From: an uncultured Butyricicoccus sp.
Lineage (GTDB): Bacteria > Bacillota > Clostridia > Oscillospirales > Butyricicoccaceae
Length of the DNA stretch: 13,986 nucleotides
Assembly (NCBI GenBank): GCA_900557315.1
Contig: USSI01000017.1
Coordinates: forward strand, 1 to 13,986
Direction of reading: 5' to 3'
The position numbers were made by a program, and so were the translations under genes. Position 1 is the first letter of the stretch; each line of letters starts with the position of its first letter. Of this stretch, positions 1-7,009 are shown piece by piece. Below the pieces are notes generated by a model. That model ran no database searches. It saw only the letters and a list, made by a program, of their open reading frames with translations, and was not told the DNA's origin.

Positions 1-769
1 TCTTGGGATCGAAGGCCTCCGGGTCCTTCTGCAGGTATTCCTTGACGCCGTCGCTGAACGCGATGCGCAGTTCGGTGGCAAAGTTGACCTTGCAGATGCC
101 GCGGGTGATGGATTCGCGCACCGCATCATCCGGCACACCCGAGGCGCCGTGCAGCACGAGCGGAATGGAGACCACTTCGCGGATGGCGCTCAGACGCTCA
201 AAATCGAGCTTCGGTGTGCCTTTATACAAGCCGTGCGCCGTGCCGATGGCAACCGCAAGCGAGTTTACGCCTGTGCGCTCGACGAATTCCTTCGCCTCCT
301 GCGGGTCGGTGAACGGGTTGCCGTCGCCGCCCTCCAGGTCGTCTTCTTTGCCGCCGACTTTGCCGAGTTCCGCTTCCACGCTGATATGGGACGGGGCACA
401 TGCCTCGACCACGCGGCGGGTCAGGGCAATATTTTCTTCCAATACGTTGTGCGAGCCGTCGATCATGATCGAGGTATAGCCGGTGCGGAGCGCACGCATG
501 GCAAGGTCAAAGCTGTCGCCGTGGTCGAGGTGCATCGCGACCGGGATATCCGTGCGCTCTGCCGCGGTGCGTACCATGGCAAGGTAGTAGTCCAGACCGG
601 CATATTTGACTGTGGACGGGGTGGTCTGCATGATAACGGGCGCGCGCAGTTCTTCTGCTGCGCGGATGACCGCCATCACCATTTCCATGTTTTCAACATT
701 GAATGCACCAACCGCATAGTGGCCGGCCTGCGCGTCATGAAGCATTTTTTCCGTGGTTACCAAAGGCAT
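1..769 (-). CDS. gatY: Class II tagatose-/fructose-bisphosphate aldolase, catalytic subunit GatY/KbaY-like (3' end outside window)
   Basis: This is a zinc-dependent class II aldolase that splits a ketose 1,6-bisphosphate (tagatose or fructose type) into dihydroxyacetone phosphate and glyceraldehyde 3-phosphate in the cytoplasm. I read 256 codons from the ATG at 769-767 to the window edge without a stop; family members are about 285 residues, so roughly 30 residues are missing. Visible features are LDHGD (catalytic D82, zinc ligand H83), GTAHGLY (H179), VLHGASG (H207) and KVNFATELR near 227-235. An AGAGGG ribosome binding site precedes the start, and the segment before it contains the promoter at 814-842. 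The divergent neighbour encodes a GatZ/KbaZ subunit, which favours tagatose-bisphosphate aldolase over a housekeeping fructose-bisphosphate aldolase. The family is certain; substrate preference is inferred from context. Confidence 0.9.
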   Translation of the reverse strand, partial: MPLVTTEKMLHDAQAGHYAVGAFNVENMEMVMAVIRAAEELRAPVIMQTTPSTVKYAGLDYYLAMVRTAAERTDIPVAMHLDHGDSFDLAMRALRTGYTSIMIDGSHNVLEENIALTRRVVEACAPSHISVEAELGKVGGKEDDLEGGDGNPFTDPQEAKEFVERTGVNSLAVAIGTAHGLYKGTPKLDFERLSAIREVVSIPLVLHGASGVPDDAVRESITRGICKVNFATELRIAFSDGVKEYLQKDPEAFDPK

Positions 770-813
770 ATGGATACCCTCTTTCTGATTTCTGCATAAA
801 TTTTGACAGCCTT

Positions 814-842
814 ATTATAGCACAGTACGTGGCAGTTGTCAG
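814..842 (-). promoter_or_regulatory. Sigma-A-type promoter for the GatY-like aldolase gene
   Basis: On the minus strand, CTGACA (842-837) and a perfect TATAAT (819-814) are separated by 17 bases. This is the spacing and near-consensus composition of a housekeeping promoter. It points toward the aldolase start at 769, giving a 5' leader of about 40 bases. I could not find an equally convincing plus-strand promoter for gatZ in the 188-base divergent intergenic region. Its start must be set by a weaker or activated promoter. Confidence 0.75.
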
Positions 843-957
843 CATAGTGTCACCAAATAACGGATGGAGAAAGCGTAGGATGTCCCATCCCACGGTAATC
901 GGATCGTGAAAAGGATATTGAAAACCATTGTCTTATAGAAGGAGAGGAGAGGTCGTA

Positions 958-2280
958 ATGAATTATAATCCGTTGAAAAAAATTGTTGAACTGCAAAAAC
1001 AAGGGAAAAACGTTGGTATTTACTCGGTTTGCAGCGCGAACGGCTATGTGATCGAGGCAGCGCTCAAACGCGGCCTGTCGGACGGCTCCTGCGTGCTGAT
1101 CGAGAGCACTGCCAACCAGTGCGATCAGAACGGCGGCTACACAGGCATGAAGCCCATGGATTTTAAGAACTTCGTGCTGGGCATTGCAGACAGGGTTGGG
1201 TTTGACCGGGGCCGCCTGTTCCTCGGCGGCGACCACCTTGGCCCGCTGACCTTTGCCGGAAAGCCGGAAGCCGAAGCCATGGCGGACGCAGAGGAGTTGA
1301 TCCGCCACTATGTCGGCGCAGGCTTTACCAAAATCCACATTGATACCAGCATGAAGGTTGCCGACGATGATCCGGACGCCCGTCTGAGCGACGAAGTGAT
1401 CGCGCGCCGCGGCGCGCGCCTGGCAAAGGTGGCGGAAGAAACCTATCACAAGCTGCTTGAGAGCGATCCGGATGCAATCGCGCCGGTCTATATCGTCGGC
1501 AGTGAGGTGCCGATCCCGGGCGGCGCGGTCGGTGCGGTCGATCAGGGCGTGCAGGTCACCCGTGTCGAGGACTTCAAAAACACGGTTGCAGCTTTTGAAA
1601 GCGCCTTCCGCAAGGAAGGGCTGGATGCGGCCTGGGAGAACGTCATCGCGGTGGTCGTACAGCCGGGTGTGGAGGAAAAGGACAGCGGCTGCACCGAATA
1701 TGACCGTGAGAAGGCAAAGGACCTGATGGCGTCCATCAAAAACTTCCCGAACCTGGTGTTCGAAGGGCATTCGACCGATTACCAGACCAAGATCAAGCTT
1801 CGCGAGCTGGTTGAAGATGGCGTAGGCATCCTCAAGGTCGGTCCGGCGCTGACGTTTGCCATGCGCGAGGGTATGTTTGCGCTCGCGCACATCGAGGAAG
1901 AACTGTTGTACGGCACGGATATCGAGCCGAGCCGCTTCATCGAGACGCTGGACGAGGCTATGCTCGCGGACGGGAAGCACTGGCGCAAGCACTATCAGGG
2001 CACCGAACTGGAGCTTCGCATGAAGCGCAAGTATTCGTTCTCCGACCGGTGCCGTTACTATATGCCTACCCCGGCGGTTGAGGCTGCAAAGGACCGCCTG
2101 ATCGGCAATCTGCGTCGGCTGGGCATCCCGCTCAACCTGCTCAGCCAGTTTATGCCCATCCAGTACACCAAAGTACGCGAAGGCATGCTGGAAAACGACC
2201 CGGTTGCGCTGGTCGAGGATCGCATCACCAATACGATTGACGAATACCTGTACGCAACGCATCAGAAAGAGATCATGTAA
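958..2280 (+). CDS. gatZ: D-tagatose-1,6-bisphosphate aldolase subunit GatZ/KbaZ
   Basis: The 440-residue protein belongs to the tagatose-6-phosphate kinase-like family (GatZ/KbaZ/AgaZ). These are non-catalytic or chaperone-like partners that activate and stabilise the class II aldolase GatY/KbaY in galactitol, tagatose or N-acetylgalactosamine breakdown. Family landmarks seen are IYSVCSANGYVIEAAL near the N-terminus, NGGYTGM at 58-64, GGDHLGP at 90-96, KIHIDTSM, a VGSEVPIPGG segment, FEGHSTDYQTK, and ILKVGPALTFAMREGMFAL. Length matches the usual 420-440. I chose the ATG at 958 because AAGGAGAGGAGAGG (939-952) lies just upstream; an in-frame ATG at 928 has no such site. It is divergent from the GatY-like gene, so the two could share a control region. 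A stem-loop terminator follows within 20 bases of the stop. Confidence 0.93.
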   Translation: MNYNPLKKIVELQKQGKNVGIYSVCSANGYVIEAALKRGLSDGSCVLIESTANQCDQNGGYTGMKPMDFKNFVLGIADRVGFDRGRLFLGGDHLGPLTFAGKPEAEAMADAEELIRHYVGAGFTKIHIDTSMKVADDDPDARLSDEVIARRGARLAKVAEETYHKLLESDPDAIAPVYIVGSEVPIPGGAVGAVDQGVQVTRVEDFKNTVAAFESAFRKEGLDAAWENVIAVVVQPGVEEKDSGCTEYDREKAKDLMASIKNFPNLVFEGHSTDYQTKIKLRELVEDGVGILKVGPALTFAMREGMFALAHIEEELLYGTDIEPSRFIETLDEAMLADGKHWRKHYQGTELELRMKRKYSFSDRCRYYMPTPAVEAAKDRLIGNLRRLGIPLNLLSQFMPIQYTKVREGMLENDPVALVEDRITNTIDEYLYATHQKEIM

Positions 2281-2295
2281 CCCTGTCAGACAGAG

Positions 2296-2333
2296 AAAGA
2301 GGCCTGGAAACATTCCAGGCCTCTTTTGTGTTT
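2296..2333. terminator. Intrinsic terminator between convergent gatZ and the SLH protein gene
   Basis: A perfect 14-base-pair stem pairs 2296-2309 (AAAGAGGCCTGGAA) with 2313-2326, with a 3-base loop, followed by TGTGTTT. It lies 16 bases after the gatZ stop. The SLH gene ends at 2351 from the other side, and the A-rich left arm gives a T-rich tail on the minus strand too. It is therefore probably used in both directions. Confidence 0.9.
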
Positions 2334-2350
2334 GCAGGATGGCGGTGCGA

Positions 2351-5332
2351 TCAGAACAGCGCCAAAATCTTTGCAATTTCGCCGCGGGTGATGTTGCCGA
2401 GCGGACGGAGGGTATTGTCCTCATAGCCGCTGATGATACCGGCGGAGACACAGATCTGCACCTGCTCTCGCGCCCAGGAGGGGATGGAGGACGCGTCACG
2501 GTAGCCCAGCGATGCCGCCTCATAGCCGCGCGGCAGGCAGCGGCCAATGACGGTCATAACCTCGGCGCGGGTCATCTGCGCGCTCGGGGAGAAATACAGC
2601 CCACCGTTGCTGGCGGAACCCTGCATGATGCCGGCCTCGGAAACCGCGTACACCGCGCCGCGCGCCCAGCTGGCAATGCTGCTGTCATCGGCAAAGTCCA
2701 TCTCGCCCGTGTAGGACGTATCCAGACCAAGCAGGCGCGCAATCGTTACAGCGAATTCCTGCCGCGTCAGATTGCGGTTGGGATTGAAATAGGTTTTGCC
2801 GTTGCTGCCGGTTTCGCCCTGCATGATGCCGTTCGCGTTCAGCAGGGAAGCATAGCCGCGCGCCCAGTGCGAAGCGGTGTCCGCAAAGACATTGCCCGCG
2901 CTGCCGGCGGTCACGGTAGCGCTCACGCGTGTACGGTTGCCTGCATCGTCCGAAACATCAATGGTGACGCAGTGCGTGCCTGCGGACAGGGCACCGGTCT
3001 GAACCGTCAAGGACGAGCCGCTCATCGAGGCCGCGCCGGAGACCGTTTTGCCGTCCACCTTGACGACAATGTTGGAAGCGCGCGCCGGATACTTGCCGTT
3101 TTCCATCGTAGCGGTGCCGGTGATGGTTGCAGCAGCACCCGCATCTATGGTTACAGAGTCGGTGTTCAGCGTAACATCCGGAGCATCGGTGTTCGTAACC
3201 GCATGATCCGCGGAAACGACAATCTGGTCGAGATAGAGCACGCAATCCGCCGTGCCGCTGCGGTCAAAGCGCAGGCCGGTCAGCGAGACGGCACCGTCCG
3301 GAATGGAGGCGGTCAGCTGCTTCCATGCGGTTGTGGTAGTGCCCGACAGCGCGGCGGTCAGTTCGTTGCCCTCCGCGTCGGTGAATACCGCGGTCAGATT
3401 GCCCTGTGCGCCCGCGCCGCGCGCCCACAGCGTCAGATAGTTCTGATCGGAAACATCGGTGCGCGGGAGAGAGAGGGTCGCAGAGCTGCTGTCAAGCGCC
3501 GCCATGAGCGAGCCGGTGCCGCGCGCCACTTCGGTATAGTCGGTCACGCGGGACAGCGTTGCCCCTGCGGCAGAGCAGCCGTCCGTGCCGTCTTCAAAGT
3601 CGGCAACTGTTTCAGCATCCTGCGGGTCGCCCATGCCGACGTTTACCGTGATCGACTTGCTGGTCGAACCGTACGAGCAGGTGAGCGTGCCGCTCGCCAT
3701 GCTGCTGCCCGCCGTGAACACGCCGTTTTCGTCAACCGTGCCAACGCCGCCGGAGACGCTCCAGTTAAACGAAGTATCCACGGAGGCCATCTTCTGACCC
3801 AGGTGATAGGCGATGCCGTCCACGTCCACGCTCTGGCCGGGTTTGACCGAGATTGAGGTCAGGTCAGAGCCGCCGCTCTGCAGGTTGATCGACTGGATGT
3901 CGCCGGTGATGCACACCATCATTGACCCGTCGATATAGCCGTTGGAACCGGTAATGGTGGCGGTACCGGTGGTCATACCGGCGGTAAAGGTTTGCCCTTC
4001 GACAGTGCCAAGATTGCCGGACACCGTATAGGTCAGATCGGTGGGATCGGAAGCCGCGCTGTAGGATGCATCCACGCCCTTAACCGAGAACCAGGTCGAT
4101 GCGCCGGGCATGATATAGCGGTAGCTCGGGGTGAGCACCGCGTGGGCGGTAATGCCGTCGGGCTCGATATTGTTGATGAAGAAGATGTAGTTGGCGCATG
4201 CGCGCTGTGAACCGTCCGACGGGCTGGAGATCAGTGAGGCGGTGGTTTCACCCGGCTTGCGCAGTGCCATGGCGGAAGAGCCGCCGCCATCCAGGCAGAT
4301 TGCACGGACACAGCCAAGCTCAAGCAGTTCCTGCCCGAGCTGGGCGGCAGTCAGGCCGGCGCTCGAGGACTGGTTGCCGTCGATTTCATACAGGACGACC
4401 GTGCCGTCAGACTTAACGCCGATCGCGCTGCGCGCGCGGTTGGTCGAGCCGCCGTCGATGCCGGTGGTAGTGACCGTACTGTTGTCGATCAGCAGTTTGC
4501 CGCCGACGGCATATTCTACATCCGCCCAGTTGCTGTCGCTCGCATAGACCGACAGCGTGACTTCCTCGCCGATCTGGAAATCCACCCAGGAGGGGACGTT
4601 TGCGCCGTCCGACTTGGTCAGTACCATCTGGTTTTCCGTGATGGTCAGCGGGCTGCTGCCGGTGCCCTTATTGATGACCTTCATCTTGACCGTGCCGTTT
4701 ACCGTGACCGGCGTATTGTCTACGCGCTCAAGGATGATGTTGGTGCCGTTTGCGGAAAAATGGGTGGAATCATCATAATTGTGATCGAGCAGATAGGCAC
4801 CTGCCGTCGTACGTGTTTTGTTGAAATAGGAGACCGAAACCGTGCCGCTTTGACCGGAGACGGTCATGCTCATGGTCGGGCGGCCCATAACTGCGGTGCC
4901 GTCCGCCTTAAAGCCGACCGCATACTGCCAGGCATCCGACGAGATCAGCTCGCCCTCGTCGATGACAAGGCCGATCGGGATGCCGCTTGACATGACGAAG
5001 AAGTCAGCGTTTGTGCCGCCGATGACCGACATGCCCTGGCTTTCCAGATAGTTCACTGCATTGGTAATGGTGGCCTGGCTGCCGTACAGCTGTTCATCTG
5101 CGTATACCATGATGGGCGTAACGCCGGTGTTGGGCTGATAGGTCAGGATGTTGGCCTTCTGCATCCCGGCGCTGTTCTTTCCTTCCGAACGGGTGTAGGA
5201 AATGCCTTCGCCCACCGGATAGGAATAGGAAAATCCATTGCTGAATGCCGCTCCGGCTGCACCCATAACCAGATGCACGGCCGCAAGCGATGCCGCCAGC
5301 AGGCGGCAGGAACGTTTTGCGAAATGTTTCAT
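2351..5332 (-). CDS. Secreted SLH-anchored phosphodiester glycosidase (NAGPA family)
   Basis: The 993-residue protein appears exported and held on the cell wall. A basic, hydrophobic N-terminus (MKHFAKRSCRLLAASLAAVH..., likely cut near AGA/A around 26-29) acts as signal peptide. Residues about 60-388 form a phosphodiester glycosidase domain of the NAGPA family, with the conserved RARSAIG (299-305) and CLDGGGSSAM (346-355). Relatives hydrolyse sugar-1-phosphodiester links such as GlcNAc-alpha-phosphodiesters. Residues 390-566 look like two bacterial Ig-like modules, 575-708 like a jelly-roll carbohydrate-binding module, and 715-810 like another Ig-like module. Three SLH repeats follow at 816-870, 878-935 and 943-993, each with the hydrophobic and W-A-R pattern typical of secondary-polymer binding. 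The ATG at 5332 is preferred over an in-frame upstream ATG at 5386, because GAGGAGG sits 4 bases before it and the signal peptide then starts cleanly. The exact substrate is unknown. Confidence 0.88.
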   Translation of the reverse strand: MKHFAKRSCRLLAASLAAVHLVMGAAGAAFSNGFSYSYPVGEGISYTRSEGKNSAGMQKANILTYQPNTGVTPIMVYADEQLYGSQATITNAVNYLESQGMSVIGGTNADFFVMSSGIPIGLVIDEGELISSDAWQYAVGFKADGTAVMGRPTMSMTVSGQSGTVSVSYFNKTRTTAGAYLLDHNYDDSTHFSANGTNIILERVDNTPVTVNGTVKMKVINKGTGSSPLTITENQMVLTKSDGANVPSWVDFQIGEEVTLSVYASDSNWADVEYAVGGKLLIDNSTVTTTGIDGGSTNRARSAIGVKSDGTVVLYEIDGNQSSSAGLTAAQLGQELLELGCVRAICLDGGGSSAMALRKPGETTASLISSPSDGSQRACANYIFFINNIEPDGITAHAVLTPSYRYIMPGASTWFSVKGVDASYSAASDPTDLTYTVSGNLGTVEGQTFTAGMTTGTATITGSNGYIDGSMMVCITGDIQSINLQSGGSDLTSISVKPGQSVDVDGIAYHLGQKMASVDTSFNWSVSGGVGTVDENGVFTAGSSMASGTLTCSYGSTSKSITVNVGMGDPQDAETVADFEDGTDGCSAAGATLSRVTDYTEVARGTGSLMAALDSSSATLSLPRTDVSDQNYLTLWARGAGAQGNLTAVFTDAEGNELTAALSGTTTTAWKQLTASIPDGAVSLTGLRFDRSGTADCVLYLDQIVVSADHAVTNTDAPDVTLNTDSVTIDAGAAATITGTATMENGKYPARASNIVVKVDGKTVSGAASMSGSSLTVQTGALSAGTHCVTIDVSDDAGNRTRVSATVTAGSAGNVFADTASHWARGYASLLNANGIMQGETGSNGKTYFNPNRNLTRQEFAVTIARLLGLDTSYTGEMDFADDSSIASWARGAVYAVSEAGIMQGSASNGGLYFSPSAQMTRAEVMTVIGRCLPRGYEAASLGYRDASSIPSWAREQVQICVSAGIISGYEDNTLRPLGNITRGEIAKILALF

Positions 5333-5445
5333 GGTCCTCCTCGTTTCTGAAATCAGTGGAAAACTGCTGCTGCGCCGCGCCCCCACTCCGCGCGCAAGCG
5401 CATTGCCCCATGAGCCTCTATCCTGCCCGCAGGGCTAATTTAATT

Positions 5446-5612
5446 GGTTTACAGCGGTTTCGCCGCTGTAAACCATAAAAACCCGCGGCGTGTACGTGGG
5501 TTTTTATACAAGTGCGAAGAAAAGTTTCGATTTGCGGAACTTTTTGCAGCTTTGGACGCATCCGTGCGTCGCACGGTGCGTCCTCTTCGATTGGAAGCGT
5601 GGTTCCAATCGA
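5446..5612. repeat. Five-hairpin structured element, copy A
   Basis: Between the SLH gene and the aroEK stop lie five tandem hairpins. H-1 pairs 5446-5457 with 5463-5474 (12 bp, loop TTTCG). H0 pairs 5475-5484 with 5498-5507 (ATAAAAACCC/GGGTTTTTAT). H1 pairs 5520-5529 with 5535-5544. H2 pairs 5554-5560 with 5577-5583 and, after a bulged T, 5562-5567 with 5571-5576. H3 pairs 5587-5596 with 5603-5612 (TCGATTGGAA/TTCCAATCGA). The same architecture occurs at 11630-11837 with many paired substitutions. In the transcript sense of the aro genes the element starts 7 bases after the aroEK stop. It could be an RNA element, an antisense RNA, or a non-coding mobile repeat. I do not recognise a known family. 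Confidence 0.85.
5475..5507. terminator. Terminator-like hairpin H0 of copy A
   Basis: The stem ATAAAAACCC/GGGTTTTTAT has an A-tract on one side and a T-tract on the other, so both strands show a GC stem base followed by TTTTTAT. On the minus strand it would end aroEK transcripts before the SLH gene. Its arm also overlaps a TGTA (5491-5494)/TACA (5507-5510) alternative pairing that is conserved in copy B. The GC part of the stem is short, so its strength as a terminator is uncertain. Confidence 0.45.
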
Positions 5613-5619
5613 GATGTTT

Positions 5620-7005
5620 TTATATGCTCTTCACAACCTTCTCCAGCACCTCGGAGATCTTCGGGCTGCGCACCGAAACATCGGAAACGCGGTGATAGAT
5701 CGCCTTGCGCGCATTGTACAGCCGGCGCGTTTCCGCCTGCTTATCCGGTTTATCCAAGAGCGGGCGGGTGTTGGAGTAGGAGAGGTTTTTCAAAATGCGG
5801 TAAAACGGCGTGTCCAGATGGATGAGCAGGCCGGTTTCGCGGACTGCTGAGACATTCTCCGGACGGAGCACTGCTCCGCCGCCGAGCGACAGCACAATGC
5901 CGCTGCGCTGGGACAATTCCCGGATGTAAGCGGTTTCCCGGTCGCGGAAGTACGCCTCGCCCTTTTCAGCGAAGATATCCGAAATCTTCTGGCCTTCCTG
6001 CGCCTCCAGATACTGGTCCGCGTCGATAAAATCCAGCCCGGTCAGGCGGGCGAGTTTGCGTCCGATGGTGGTCTTGCCGCTGCCCATGAAGCCGCACAGC
6101 ACGATGTTGCGCTTGCCATGTTTCTCGTGCAGGCGCTTAACCGCCATTTTTCCATAAGTCCGGCGCAGGATGGTCTCGCACGCCTGCGGCTCAAACTGCA
6201 CACCTGACCAGATGGTCTGTGCGTGCGCTGCCTGCATAACCAGCATATACAGGCCGTCGCGCGTTTTGGTCTTTTTGTGGTTCGCCAGCTTCATGGTAGC
6301 GGTTACAGGCGGGTTATAGATCGCGTCGAACACATACTCGGTCTTGTGCGGCAGGTAGTGCAGGGGAGCGGCGCTCTCCTTGGGATACATACCGACCGGC
6401 GTAGAGTTGAGCACGATCTGGATATCGCGCGGGATATGTTTGCGGCTGTATACCGTAACGTGTGCACCGGGTACGGCGTCGCACAGCTGCTTTTGCAGCG
6501 CCGCAGCCTTTTCCAGATTACGGCCGGTGATCGTTACGTATGCCCCCTGGGTGACGCAGTGGTACGCCATGACCGAGGCTGCGCCGCCGTAGCCCAGCAG
6601 AAGCACCTTTTTGCCGTGTAAGGGGATACCGTCCCGTGTAAGGGATTCGGCAAAGCCGAGGATATCCGTGTTGTAGCCGACCGCCTTGCCATCGCGGAAG
6701 GCCACGGTGTTGACCGAATGCAGGTCGCGCGCGGCGGTGTCGATCTCGTCGAGCAGCGGGATGACCGCCTTTTTATGCGGGATGGTGCAGTTGATGCCGC
6801 GCAGCTTGCGCTTTGCCAGCTGGAAGGCTTCCTCCAGTTCCTCCGGCGGCACAGCGATGCCGATGTAATCCGCGTCCTGCCCGGAAACCGCAAACAGCTG
6901 CGCGTGCAGCTCCGGGCTCATGGTGTGGCCGAGCGGCCAGCCAATCAGTGCGTAAGTCGGTTTCTGCGGCTCAAATACACGGAACTCATCCATGGTAAGC
7001 AGCAT
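5620..7005 (-). CDS. aroE-aroK: Bifunctional shikimate dehydrogenase - shikimate kinase (AroE-AroK fusion)
   Basis: One 461-residue frame carries two pathway enzymes. Residues about 1-288 are shikimate dehydrogenase (3-dehydroshikimate + NADPH to shikimate). Landmarks are GWPLGHTMSP (22-31; the usual serine after His is Thr), NCTIPHKK with the catalytic lysine (72-79), SVNTV, GYNTD (110-114) and the nucleotide-binding LLGYGGAAS (136-144). Residues about 298-461 are shikimate kinase (shikimate + ATP to shikimate 3-phosphate). Landmarks are P-loop GFMGSGKTT (305-313), DAD (328-330), RDRE (354-357), LGGGA (374-378) and SNTRPLL with the lid arginine (414). I start at the ATG at 7005 because GGGAGG lies at the right distance in the end of aroA; MDEF at 6993 is an alternative. 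The gap to the aroA stop is 4 bases. No frame break is visible at the junction, so the fusion appears genuine. Confidence 0.93.
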   Translation of the reverse strand: MLLTMDEFRVFEPQKPTYALIGWPLGHTMSPELHAQLFAVSGQDADYIGIAVPPEELEEAFQLAKRKLRGINCTIPHKKAVIPLLDEIDTAARDLHSVNTVAFRDGKAVGYNTDILGFAESLTRDGIPLHGKKVLLLGYGGAASVMAYHCVTQGAYVTITGRNLEKAAALQKQLCDAVPGAHVTVYSRKHIPRDIQIVLNSTPVGMYPKESAAPLHYLPHKTEYVFDAIYNPPVTATMKLANHKKTKTRDGLYMLVMQAAHAQTIWSGVQFEPQACETILRRTYGKMAVKRLHEKHGKRNIVLCGFMGSGKTTIGRKLARLTGLDFIDADQYLEAQEGQKISDIFAEKGEAYFRDRETAYIRELSQRSGIVLSLGGGAVLRPENVSAVRETGLLIHLDTPFYRILKNLSYSNTRPLLDKPDKQAETRRLYNARKAIYHRVSDVSVRSPKISEVLEKVVKSI

Positions 7006-7009
7006 GTCC

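Noticed and set aside
878..890. GGATG/CATCC inverted repeat in the gatY-gatZ intergenic region as an operator
   Set aside because: Arms of 5 bases with a 3-base gap are short enough to arise by chance; no second copy was seen.
850..2547. Long open frame on the minus strand (565 codons) across gatZ
   Set aside because: It runs antisense to a clear GatZ protein, is rich in Arg/His/Ala as expected of a shadow frame, and has no recognisable domain.
2204..3856. Long plus-strand open frame (550 codons) opposite the SLH protein
   Set aside because: It crosses the gatZ end and the terminator, and has no start signal and no domain; it is a GC-rich shadow of the SLH gene.
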